Assembly (NCBI GenBank): GCA_936432065.2
Contig: OW386289.2
Coordinates: 163,493,348-163,557,347, forward strand
DNA: 64,000 bases
Source: Rutpela maculata
Taxonomy: Eukaryota > Arthropoda > Insecta > Coleoptera > Cerambycidae
Direction of reading: 5' to 3'
Part shown: one piece after another, positions 33,198 through 42,557 of the stretch
Numbering within the stretch: position 1 is the first letter of the stretch
Layout of the letters: every line of letters starts with the position of its first letter
Notes under the pieces: model-generated
The model's database searches: none
The model's input: the letters and a program-made list of their open reading frames with translations, nothing else
Told to the model about the DNA's origin: nothing
Made by a program: the position numbers and the translations under genes

Positions 33198-33533
33198 TCG
33201 AAATACAACAAGTTCTATCCGAGTGTTAGGGAGGAGAGTAAAAGAAGAACAATTTTCGAAGAAAATACAAGACTGATTCGCTTATTCAATGAACAGTACA
33301 GACTAGGCAATAAACTATATTATTTAAGAATAAATTCATTTGGGGACAAGACGGGGTCTGAGTTACGTATACTGTTGGATGGAGCGGATGCAAGTCAACA
33401 TGAGGAAAGTGACATTTCATTTCTCCCTTGCGAAAACGTCATTTTACCAGAATACATTAATTGGAAACATAGAGGAGCAGTTACCGATGTTAAACATCAA
33501 GGAGAGTGTGCATCGTGTTGGGCGTTTTCAGCT
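33198..33533 (+). CDS. Cathepsin L-like protease, exon 2 (I29 propeptide and catalytic Cys)
   Basis: Acceptor TTTTAG ends at 33197, donor GTAAGT starts at 33534, phase 0 on both sides. The exon encodes residues 240-351. It begins SKYNKFYPSVREESKRRTIF and continues EENTRLIRLFN, which fits the ERFNIN helix of the I29 domain; INSFGDKTGSEL corresponds to the NxFxD motif. The likely mature N-terminus is near LPEYINW (residue 322). HQGECASCWAFSA holds the oxyanion-hole Gln340 and the nucleophile Cys346, about the 25th residue of the mature chain as in papain. The Gly usually before SCW is Ala here. Reading past the donor soon gives a stop. Confidence 0.9.
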
Positions 33534-33599
33534 GTAAGTTTGTTTACTTATTTAGATATGCAACTTTCAGATAGTTCTAATGAATGATATTTGGCTTCT

Positions 33600-34190
33600 T
33601 GCAAAACCCATAACGATGGGATAATGAACGCAAAAGTAGAGGCAGCCCCAAGAACATGATATTAAAACAATATGTAGTTAAAGTAGAATGTTTTTTTTAG
33701 TAAACAGATGAAAAAAAATAATTTATGAACTATGAAAAATGAAAATATTTGTATTCAAATATTTATTTGTAATACTTATACTTTTCTGATAAAATGCCCT
33801 TAATTCCAATTTGCTGACATCGAATAGTCCTACTTTGAGAATAGTTAATAAAACTTCTTCGTTTGTCTTTGTTTAGAAGTTGAATTTGTATGCTTGTTTT
33901 GATGCCTAAGAGTGTTAACCTACATTTTGTAACACACCGGGTGGCACTTTTATTCGGTTGTCTCTCAACTTAGAGAACTTACATTTTTCTGAAATCGATC
34001 AAGAATGTCTACTTCTTCTAGGCGCAATTTCAGATCCCAAAATACGCGATTCTAGTATTTTAGTCCATTCCTAAGCAACTATCAGGAAACAGCCCGGAAA
34101 AGAAATGACTCATCACCAGGATTTGATAAAATAACTACTTGACTCCTAAAATGCATATGTAACGAAATTTCAAAGCCTTTATGCTATATA
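33600..34190. other. Intron 2, 5' part
   Basis: AT-rich intron sequence with no recognised repeat. Intron 2 spans 33534-37797 (GTAAGT to AATAG). Confidence 0.6.
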
Positions 34191-34194
34191 ATTA

Positions 34195-35925
34195 ATTTAA
34201 ATTTTACGAAAGGAAAATGTCCATCTCACTTTAAGATGGCTATTATAAAACCGATTTACAAAAAAGGGGACCGAAACAAAGTGGAAAACTATAGACCAAT
34301 TAGTCATATCTAATATAGTAAACATTTTTAAGAAAGTTTTAAATGTCAAGCTAGTTGATTATTTTGATAGAAATAATATAATTTCAAATTCAATTTGGGT
34401 TCACAAAAAATAAATCAACTAATGACGCAATCGCCTTATTAACTTCAAATATTTATAAATGTCTGGACAATAGTAGACCATGTGCGGAAGTGTTCGCAGA
34501 CTTGGCAAAAGCCTTCGACACAGAAGGCTTTTGTCAAAGTTATATAGGGTTGGTATTCGTGGTCTAGCGCACTCCCTAATAGGCAGCTATTTAACAAATA
34601 GACATCAAATGGTCGAAATTGATAAATGTACTTACAAATTTTAAATGTTTCATATGGAATTCCTCAGTGGAAGGTCTTGGGACCTATTCTCTTTTTAATT
34701 TATCTAAATGAATTACTCACCCTAGATTGCTCTGGAAAAATTATTTCATTTGCGGATGATACCGTACCACTCGTAGAGGAAAATACTTGGGAGGAAGTCG
34801 AAAACCGGATCGGCAGAGGCCTGGAAAGTATGATCGAGTTCTTCGATAACAACTATAAATCTACAGAAAACATGCTATTTACCTTTTGCTAATTACAAAA
34901 ATGGCTTACCTAGGAACAATATAATAAACATACATTTACCTTTAGTACATGGGCTCTGAAGCGTAGTGAACATGTTAAATATTTAGGAATTGAAATAGAT
35001 TCTAATCTAAAATGGGACTTGCACATTCAAAATTTAGTAAAAAAAAATTAGATCTTTAATGTTTCTGTTTAAGCAAATAACGGGAATTTTAGATAGAAAA
35101 AATTTGATGACAACCTATTTTGCATTAGTGCAAAATGGAATTGTAGGATGGGGAGGGGCTTATTCTACGACAATAAGACCACTAGAGGTAGCACAAAAAA
35201 GAATCCTTAAAATAACATTTAAACTAGATTCACGTCATCCTTCTGAATTAATATACCAACAGTATCGAATACTAAGTATAAAAAAAATATTTCATAAATC
35301 TGCTCTCACTTAACAAAATACAACCTACTAGTTAATACTAGTACACATGACCATACTACACGATTTAGAGTTAAAGAACAGCTAATTTTACCCAAACACA
35401 ACGTTCTATAGGACAAAGAAATTATCATTACATTGGACAAAAAGTATTTAATGCGCTTCCCCAAGAACCTAGGCTAGATTGAAATTTATAAAATTTATTT
35501 CAGATTGGCTTATTGATGTTAACTTAAAATTTTAGTAACTATTTGTTGAATAGGAAGTATTTTTTGTTTTTTTCTCTTCTACTTTTTTATTTTTTCCTTT
35601 TCTAACAATAAATATGAAATTTAAATTCTGCTATTATACTTTAGGAATATAGGTAAATAGAGATAATGTCTTTCAGTTTTACGATACAAGGTTCACTGAG
35701 TGGATGCGGCAATATTCAAGAATGGCTGAGAAGTTTTAACTTAGCAATTTTTGAATATTTTCTTTGATTCATAAATGTAGGTTTTATTCTTATTTGTGTT
35801 ACATTCTTTCCTTACGGAAGCCTAATATTTATTTATATTGTTTAATACTACTACAAACTATGTATTGCATAAGTAAATATTTTGTTACATAAATAAATAT
35901 TATTATTATTATTATTATTATTAAT
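34195..35925 (+). mobile_element. LINE (CR1/jockey group), 5'-truncated, broken, with ATT tail
   Basis: The frames read KCPSHFKMAIIKPIYKKGD and VENYRPIS at the start, then QFGFTKNKSTNDAI, an FADLAKAFDTEG region, SYGIPQWKVLGPILFLIYLN and IISFADDT (the catalytic FADD box, 34749-34763), then NGIVGWGGAY and RILKITFKLDSRH. Several frameshifts and stops separate these blocks. The 3' end is an ATT microsatellite at about 35888-35922. It lies in intron 2 of the cathepsin gene, in the same orientation as the gene. Confidence 0.65.
34626..34892 (+). pseudogene. LINE reverse transcriptase palm fragment
   Basis: This in-frame piece carries SYGIPQWKVLGPILFLIYLN and the FADDT metal-binding motif, RT domains 4-5. 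The usual PQGS before VLGP is PQWK here, so a key Gly-Ser is lost. The frame ends in a stop at 34892 before the thumb region. Confidence 0.55.
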
Positions 35926-36193
35926 CTCTTCATATATCTCAACGGATGTTGGTAAGTTTCACCCATCCCGGATGTAAGACATCAAAAGGATTAGGTGACC
36001 AAAGTTCGAGAACCGTATAGTCCACCAAATACATCTCATCTAGACATTAAGCTCTAAGAATTATCCTGAAAGAATTTTTTAACCAGGTGATATGTGCTAA
36101 GGATGACTGCTTTCTGGATATCGATGAATGTGTTTCCGTGCAGTCCCAGCATGATGAGGCTTTCTTCTAAAGTTGTTGGTATAAGCCCTGTTG

Positions 36194-36194
<1 letters not shown>

Positions 36195-36226
<32 letters not shown>
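36195..36226. repeat. ATT microsatellite at the 3' border of an R4/Dong-type element
   Basis: Ten or so ATT units directly abut the A-rich (minus strand) tail of the element at 36227-37376. Confidence 0.8.
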
Positions 36227-37376
36227 TTTTTTAGCTAGCTAAAAACCAGTCACCCTTCTCTGTGGCTCCGACCCTCACAGAGGGGAGCTGGTAGTACCGG
36301 TAGCCACTCCCCACACCCGTGGGGTAAGTGACTACTGGGTCCGAGAATCGTGTGCCCTGAGCAGACGTAATGAACCGAGAATGACGGCCTTCTGCATTCT
36401 GCCGGCTAAGACCTCTGCCGAATTTCGGCATGCCGGTATGATCTTAAGTTCCAAAAGCAGTGTGTGTCTCGTTCCACCGAGGGCTCCTATAATCAGTACC
36501 ACTATCTTAACAGTATGGTCTGGATAGAGTCTGCGGAGTTCGAAGAGCGAATTTCGATATTTTGTCCGTTTTTCCTCCTCCTTCAAGACAATGTTGTTTT
36601 CCGCGGGAGCCGAGAACTCCACGACGAACATTGTCTTGAGTTGATGGTCGAGGAGTACTACGTCAGGCTTGTTGGCTTGTATTTGCCTGACGGTGGGAAG
36701 CGAGTAGTTCCAATAAATTAGACACTTCTCATTTCCCACAACGGACTCAATATCCCCCGGAGCGTAAGGCAGCACTGGTGTCTCGTCTATCCCATACGAG
36801 TGCCTTAGGTGATAATAAAGCACTCGTAATGCTCCGTCATGCCTCTGGATATAGGCCGAGACTGCATATGTCGGACACGCCGACAACAAGTGCATCAGAG
36901 TCTCTGCCGCCCTGCGGCAGGCCCTGCAGCTGACATCAGGGACCTCTATACCCATGACACGACTTCGATAAACGAGAGTGTTAAATACACCATCCTGGCA
37001 AGCCATTATGAATCCCTCAGTCTCAGACTTCAGCCCGGCTGACCTTAAGAAGGCAAAGGTCAGCCTTTCGGATAAGCCAAGATCTTCTATATTTTTATAG
37101 AAGACTCCATGCATTGGCTTATCCGTATGAAGCTGCAGAAAGATGTTGTGTTCTGCAGCTTTAATTTGGGCTTTTCGCCGAGCAGGTTCCAACTCGGTGA
37201 CAGAGTCGCGATTTACCTGCTCGACGTCGAAGGAGAGACCAAGTTCATCGGCTGCTCTCTGTGCTGCCTTAAACAGAAAGACTCCTACTCCTGCATTGTC
37301 ATGGTCTCGAACCATGCAGAGGAGGGGATCCGAACTCCTGATGACCTTACAGGCTCCATCCAGAACCATCATATTA
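36227..37376 (-). mobile_element. R4/Dong-type non-LTR retrotransposon, 5'-truncated copy A
   Basis: The minus strand holds the last ~346 codons of a LINE with a restriction-like endonuclease, a 3' UTR of about 100 bases and a short A-rich tail, bounded by AAT-type microsatellite on both sides (36195-36226; ATATTATTATT at 37370-37381). The R4 clade, including Dong of Bombyx, is known for insertion into TAA repeats. The truncated upstream end fits incomplete reverse transcription. The last 220 bases are repeated in copy B. Confidence 0.65.
36332..37372 (-). CDS. C-terminal part of an R4/Dong-type retrotransposon protein with restriction-like endonuclease
   Basis: A 346-codon open frame with no stop, lacking the reverse transcriptase part upstream. 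In order: a pre-zinc region with FLQLHTDKPMHGVFYKN and FLRSAGLKSETEGFIMACQD (about 78-126); a CCHC zinc knuckle CRACRRAAETLMHLLSAC (149-166); and the endonuclease region YWNYSLPTVRQIQANKPDVV with PDVVLLD (236-242), VVEFSAP and KYRNSLFELRRLYPD. The PD...D/E...K pattern is that of the restriction-like endonuclease of R2/R4-type LINEs, which nicks the target site. This piece looks recently inserted because the frame is still open, but without a reverse transcriptase it cannot move by itself. It is antisense in intron 2 of the cathepsin gene. Confidence 0.65.
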   Translation of the reverse strand: MMVLDGACKVIRSSDPLLCMVRDHDNAGVGVFLFKAAQRAADELGLSFDVEQVNRDSVTELEPARRKAQIKAAEHNIFLQLHTDKPMHGVFYKNIEDLGLSERLTFAFLRSAGLKSETEGFIMACQDGVFNTLVYRSRVMGIEVPDVSCRACRRAAETLMHLLSACPTYAVSAYIQRHDGALRVLYYHLRHSYGIDETPVLPYAPGDIESVVGNEKCLIYWNYSLPTVRQIQANKPDVVLLDHQLKTMFVVEFSAPAENNIVLKEEEKRTKYRNSLFELRRLYPDHTVKIVVLIIGALGGTRHTLLLELKIIPACRNSAEVLAGRMQKAVILGSLRLLRAHDSRTQ

Positions 37377-37393
37377 TTATTTTTTTTTTTTTT

Positions 37394-37614
37394 TAGCGAG
37401 CTAAAAACCAGTTACCCTTCTCTGTGGCTCCGACCCTCACAGAGGGGAGCTGGTAGTACCGGTAGCCACTCCCCACGCCCGTGGGGTGAGTGACTACTGG
37501 GTCCGGGAATCGTGTGCCCTGAGCAGACGTAATGAACCGAGAATGACGGCCTTTTGCATTCTGCCGGCTAAGATCTCTGCCGAATTTCGGCATGCCGGTA
37601 TGATCTTGAGTTCC
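37394..37614 (-). mobile_element. R4/Dong-type element, copy B (3' end only)
   Basis: Nearly identical to 36235-36460 in the same orientation: AGCGAGCTAAAAACCAGTTA at its tail end and ATGCCGGTATGATCTTGAG at the truncated end. It covers the 3' UTR and the last codons only. A run of 14 T (37381-37394; A tail on the minus strand) separates it from copy A, and AAT repeats (37616-37683) lie on its other side. Confidence 0.7.
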
Positions 37615-37615
37615 G

Positions 37616-37617
37616 AA

Positions 37618-37654
<37 letters not shown>

Positions 37655-37683
37655 TATTATTTTTATTATTATTATTATTATTT
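37616..37683. repeat. ATT microsatellite
   Basis: About 20 ATT units with one irregular spot flank the 5' side (minus strand) of copy B. Confidence 0.85.
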
Positions 37684-37797
37684 GCTGTACTATATGAGAA
37701 AGCAGCAGGAGCACTTGATATGGGCCTTGATAATCTCTCCCAGCTCTAAATTGGATATTTTTAAATAAAATAAATATAGTCACTTTTTTTTTAATAG

Positions 37798-38035
37798 GCT
37801 GGAGCTCTCGAAGCACAGAACTTCAGAAAAACCGGAGTACTAAAGGACGTTAGTGTTCAAGATCTCTTAGACTGCGTAAAAAGCAGTTCAGATGATGTAT
37901 GTGATCCTGGTTACATGACTCCAGCCTTTCAAAGAGTTAAAGAAATGAATGGGGTGGAAGGTGAAGCAACTAATGAATATACTAAACGGGAACGAACCTG
38001 TAAATTAAGAAGAGAAGTTGTAGCAAAATGCACAG
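37798..38035 (+). CDS. Cathepsin L-like protease, exon 3
   Basis: Acceptor AATAG ends at 37797; donor GTAAAT starts at 38036; entry phase 0, exit phase 1. The exon encodes residues 352-430 plus one base. AGALEAQNFRKTG follows the CWAFSA of exon 2, as in the helix after the catalytic Cys. SVQDLLDC corresponds to the SEQ.LvDC motif with its disulfide Cys. The loop normally reading GCNGG is VCDPG here, so the first Gly of the pair that lines the S3 site is replaced by Pro. MTPAFQRVKEMNGVEGEATN matches the following helix. Later Cys residues (RTCKL, AKCTG) fit the third disulfide. Confidence 0.9.
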
Positions 38036-38101
38036 GTAAATAAGAAAACTATCAATTTTTTAAACTGACTTTTTTATTACATTTAGCAATAATATATTGA
38101 A

Positions 38102-38297
38102 ACTAGCTGACCCAGCAAACGTTTTGCCATATAAATTATAAATTTTTGTCCAAAAAATAAAGGGCCACCCTTATCACCTAGGGGTGTAAAAAATAGCCTA
38201 CGACGTATTCTCAGAGCTACCAAATATACACAAAAAATTTCATAAAAATCGGTCAAGCCGTTTCGGAGGAGTTCGACAACAAAGACTGTGACACGAG

Positions 38298-38336
<39 letters not shown>
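38102..38336 (+). mobile_element. Retroposon 3' end with TA tail
   Basis: It starts ACTAGCTGACCCAGCAAACG, contains GAGCTACCAAATATACACAA and AAAAATCGGTCAAGCCGTTT, and ends in a TA run (38303-38333). This arrangement is widespread at the 3' ends of insect retroposons of the RTE/CR1 type, as I remember them; the exact family is not assigned. It lies just inside intron 3. Confidence 0.5.
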
Positions 38337-38619
38337 AATGCCCCTGTAGGTGTGAGTGTGTGTGTCTGCACAGATCGAACTAGAGCACAGAGTTGTGCTA
38401 ATAAGCAGCAATGTAAAAGTATAAATGACGAATTAGTGACTAGCTGCCCAAACTTACCTTACGTTTATATAATTAGTGGAGTAAAATCTCACTTATTTCT
38501 GATAGTATTTTATTTGAAGATATACGTTTTTGTTGTTTGCAGAAAATAAGTTTTTTGGAATTACACTCAGATGAAAAAAGTAACTTACTAGTCAAATAAA
38601 ATTAAGTTTTCTTCAAAGA

Positions 38620-38830
38620 TTGTTTGGAGAGGGGAGCAATTTTTTTTGGGAACGCAATCTGTATGTTATAAGGACTGCACAGTGAAGTTTTGTCTAATTT
38701 TGGAGGTGAGCGTTTTTTGTAAATTGAGTTTTATTTTTGAAAAACGCGTTTTTGTCTCTCTTTTTTTAATATTTCGGGTTCTTTTCATCGGATCAGGCCA
38801 AACCTAAAAATCAAAATGTTTGTAAACAAA
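38620..38830. repeat. Inverted repeat partner of 42558-42690
   Basis: TTTTCATCGGATCAGGCCAAAC near 38800 is the complement of GTTTGGCCTGATCCGATGAG near 42570, and AAGTTTTGTCTAATTTTGG matches inverted CCAAATTAGACAAAACTTT. The two sites are about 3.8 kb apart within intron 3. Confidence 0.5.
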
Positions 38831-39184
38831 TAGTTAACGAAGCCACATAGGTCTAAATGCTAACAGTCATTGTGTTTCTTAGCAAACAAATAAAAATCAC
38901 GAACATTTCTAATTTTACATAAACCGAAATTACTAAAAAAATAATTAACCTTGTTTAATGGAACTTCGTGAAACTATAGATCTATACTTCCAGTAAACTA
39001 TTATGGAACATTACAAATAAAAATATTTATTTTTTCCCTAAAGAACGAAATTTTTGAAAAATTCTGGAAGCTTTATAAAAAACTGCCGTTGTTTCACACT
39101 AAAACGTTTTCTTCCTTAAATTGTAGCTTTTTGAACGTATTTTACAACAGTGATAAAAATATTGTTTATAATTTATTATTTGTG

Positions 39185-39465
39185 GCATATTCACAGAAAC
39201 AAACTGTCTGGTTTGACATTCTCAAAAGTGAAAGTTTTGATAACGGAAAAAGAACTATTTTCCGAAACGTCAACTGCCTTCGTTTTAATTTTTCAATTTA
39301 TCATTTAACAATTTTGTTTCAGTTTATATATTTTTAGGTGTGAGACATTTTGTAATAGAAGTATAAAAACCAACCTCTGTCTGATCCTTTTGGCGCAGAG
39401 GTTTATTTCATCAAAATTTTTAAACATTTTTACAGTGGCAAAATACCCAACAAACTAAGAAAAAA
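39185..39465 (+). mobile_element. Penelope-type 3' end, 5'-truncated
   Basis: Nearly identical, inverted, to 54090-54365, where it follows a GIY-YIG-like coding end. It shares AAAACCAACCTCTGTCTGAT, GGCGCAGAGGTTTATTTCAT and AAATACCCAACAAACTAAG. A hairpin GGAAAAAGAACTATTTTCC followed by GAAAC recalls a hammerhead ribozyme core. It lies in intron 3. Confidence 0.55.
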
Positions 39466-39524
39466 GTGATAAAAATAATTTTTCTGTATTGTTTTAAAAT
39501 AATAAAAAAAAAACTTTATATGGT

Positions 39525-39600
39525 CAGGATTTGAATCGCTGATTTCCGCATGGGAATTCTCATTTTCATCATTGAGCTATAGCCATGAAACATCTGTGGG
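39525..39600 (-). other. tRNA-like sequence, possible SINE
   Basis: In reverse it reads TATAGCTCAATGATGAAAAT (A-box-like) and, 35 bases on, GATTCAAATCCTGACC (good B box). The spacing suits a tRNA or tRNA-derived SINE head, but I could not pair a full acceptor stem. Confidence 0.35.
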
Positions 39601-39609
39601 TTCGATGAA

Positions 39610-41480
39610 TTAAGGCAGAGAAATCAAAACACGAAATTTTTAAACGATAAAATCTTCGTTACATGAGTGGCAATGCTGTACGATATCGATATCAAAAGAG
39701 CAAGAATGGCGTTTTAACATCATCGTAAACTGCATACTCCAAATCGAAAACTAGATCCAGGAGGAACGTGCGTACAGTTTCTGACGTTTCGTGAAACGCA
39801 TTTGACTTTGACTGGGCACTTGATGAGTAAATAGCTTGCATGGATATCATCTCCGCAGGTTCTCTTAGAATCTCGAAGCCTTGGTAACGGGAGTGGGGGA
39901 AATATTTTCGTCGTGGCAGTTGCGGTTTTGATGAACGAGTGCGTATACCCACGTAATTGTAGGTATATTAACGATTAATATTTATTTTATGTATTCACTA
40001 AAAGTTCTCACACGCAGTAGCAATTTCGGCTCAAAACGCTGGATCGGTCGCGGAGGTCCTCAAGCATGGTCAGGTAGGTCTCATGACCTAACTGTTCTCG
40101 ATTACTAGGTTTGGGGCTACATGAAACAATCGGTGTACAGCATAGAAGGAACCACTAGAGAGGGATTACTGCAGCGGCTAGTGGCAGCCTCTAATGACAT
40201 GAGGAACCACACGACATTTATTGGTGCGGTGCAGGAAATGCACCGAAGTTGGGGGAGGACATTTTGAATACCTCATTTACTTTGAATTGAAATATTATGC
40301 CTTATGTAATATTATGAAGAATTACCTATTGTTTATTAAAAGGGCTATGTGTTCATGCTTTTTCTATGTAGATTATACTCATAATCATCCATCCATATTT
40401 TATCATTTTAGATAGATAGATTAGATAGCACAAGTAAAAAATTTCTCAAGTACCACCCTGTATTTTCTTTCTAGGTATGCTTTTTGCTATGTATTCCCGG
40501 CAATCATTTTTGTTAAAATTAGCTCCAATTCGACTTGGAAAAAGAGGAATTTACTTGTTAAGGTAATTATGACGTAAAATTGACTAGAAAAATACACTTC
40601 CGATAAAAATTTACCAATTGGTCTTACTTTAGATTTCAGTTTACGTAAATAATACCAATGAATCTACCTCATACACAATTTTCCTTGAAAGTAAATTTAA
40701 CGAAAGCAGCGTGTGAAAAACTACTAAAAAAATCTACCAAAAATGACCTGAAGGATAAATTTACAATAGGGTAGAAATAGGTAATATAATTAGGTAGTAT
40801 TTACCTTTTTAGCGACTAAAAATATTCCTAATAGTCGAATATCTTACTAGGTAGATTTTGTTGTAAATCCTACGTAATGTATACCCAAATAACAACCTAT
40901 TTGGTCACTATTATTATACACTTTTGAAGTAATATTAGGTCGACAAAATAGATAAATTCTACCTGGATTATCTACCTGATTTCAATCATTAGGTCAATTA
41001 TCTTTTGTAGTTGCATTTACAAAAGCAGTTAACTTTAAGGTTAAATTAGCTTAAGACGCCATATTTTCTTAGCACAGTTGAAATATGATTCCAAATTAGA
41101 ATTTTAAAAATTAGTGTGTATGGAAACAAACTGACGAAAAGCTAAAAAAAATACATAATTATACCTGTAAACTCATATTTAACAAGTATAGCATACTTTT
41201 CGGCTCAAATTATTACTATAATTTTTTTACTTGGCAATAAGAATTTCCTTATAGATGAATATTTTGGAGGCGCATTGTTATTTTACGAAGTACAGCTGCT
41301 ATTATACCCAAAAAATTTTTCGTCGCATTGATTTCAACAAGCGAGTACTGCAAATACTTCACTTATAAATTGGATTTATTTTAGTTACCGACATTCATCT
41401 TATATCGTCATTGTGAGTTAGGTATCTCTTCAAATTTGTAGGTGACAGACAACAATATTATAGAGAAAATTACCAATCCT
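39610..41480. other. Intron 3 sequence without identified genes
   Basis: From 40440 to 41060 it has many TAGGTA / TACCTA and GTAAATTTA motifs that may be subterminal repeats of an unassigned DNA element. A GC-richer stretch at 40020-40260 is unassigned. No coding motif is seen. Confidence 0.35.
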
Positions 41481-41726
41481 ACTATAAATACATCACCTCA
41501 ATACACAACTCGTCAGTTCTCTCTAAGAACTGAGATTGAGATCTTAGAGACGAACCAAGGTTCGACCTGAGGACTCGAACCACTCCTTACACTTCCTAGA
41601 GTTCCTATATACCTTTATATTCTTCTTCCTTTTCTCTTGAAAATGGTTCCAAAGTGAAAGTCGAAACGTCGAGACTCCAATAATCTCAGACGCGGTTCAA
41701 CCCGTGAACCTAGTATTTTTGAAGGA
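41480..41726 (+). repeat. Possible second Penelope-type 3' end
   Basis: CTCTTGAAAATGGTTCC, AAGTGAAAGTCGAAACGTCG resembles the GAAACGTC-containing 3' segment of Penelope elements. It contains no GIY-YIG coding sequence. Weak evidence. Confidence 0.25.
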
Positions 41727-42260
41727 AACAACTACTCAGCGGGCAAATACCCCGACCTGCATTAAATTACACCTTCAAATCGTGATCAGTAACCAACTAT
41801 CATTTGTCTGTTCCTAACCAGACATAGACCGGTTTCGAACTTACTATGTTCTCCTCAGTATGCCATAGGTCATGGAACAGACAAATGTTAGTGGTCAACT
41901 TGCTAGTCTTATACAAACTGAATCAAATGAAGTGACGGTGAGAGGTAAACTCTCATATGGTCAGATGCTACTATACGTCGGACAAATGTCACTGGCTTTT
42001 TTGCAAGTACCAAGAGTAGCATCTGACCATATGAGAGTTTACCTCTCACCGTCACTTCATTTGACTCAGTTTGTATAAGCCTAGCAAGTTGACCACTATC
42101 ATTTGTCTGTTCCATGACCTATGGCATACTGAGGAGAACATAATAAGTTCGAAACCGGTCTATGTCTGGTTAGGAACAGACAAATGATAGTTGGTTACTG
42201 ATCACGATTTGAAGGTGTAATTCAATGCAGGTCGGGGTATTTGCCCGCTGAGTAGTTGTT
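41727..42260. repeat. Near-perfect hairpin: 246-bp arms, 42-bp loop
   Basis: Arm 1 is 41727-41972 and arm 2 is 42015-42260; they are inverted copies with only a handful of mismatches and equal length. Outer ends AACAACTACTCAGCGGGC / GCCCGCTGAGTAGTTGTT, inner ends GGTCAGATGCTACT / AGTAGCATCTGACC. Two mirror-image open frames starting MEQTN are the same sequence read from both arms. A partial third copy follows at 42268-42420 and a shorter relative lies at 47500-47725. It is in intron 3 of the cathepsin gene, so it would be transcribed with it. Confidence 0.8.
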
Positions 42261-42267
42261 GACTTCA

Positions 42268-42420
42268 AATCCTATTTTATAAACAGTGAGTATAGCCCAC
42301 TAAGGCTAGAGGTCCCCGCTCTTGGTACTTGCAAAAAAGCAAGTCGCTATACGCCAGTGACATTTGTCCGACGTATAGTAGCATCTGACCATATGAGAGT
42401 TTACCTCTCACCGTCACTTC
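42268..42420. repeat. Partial third copy of the hairpin unit
   Basis: It contains the reverse complement of the hairpin loop (CTTGGTACTTGCAAAAAAGC) with 12 extra bases, followed by an arm piece AGTAGCATCTGACCATATGA to CCGTCACTTC. The start resembles 47500-47545 in reverse. Confidence 0.6.
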
Positions 42421-42540
42421 ATATATATATAAGGAAGGGACTATCTATATTATGCATTTTCATTTTAATGTGGATATTGTCATATATATATAAGGAAGGG
42501 ACTATCTATATTATGCATTTTCATTTTAATGTGGATATTA
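42421..42540 (+). repeat. Tandem duplication, period 61 bp
   Basis: ATATATATAAGGAAGGGACT through AATGTGGATATT occurs twice in succession, nearly identical. Confidence 0.85.
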
Positions 42541-42557
42541 CATATAGATTAGCGGTT

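Noticed and set aside
41872..42115. Two ORFs on opposite strands starting MEQTN
   Set aside because: They are the same sequence read from both arms of the 41727-42260 hairpin; no codon or motif support.
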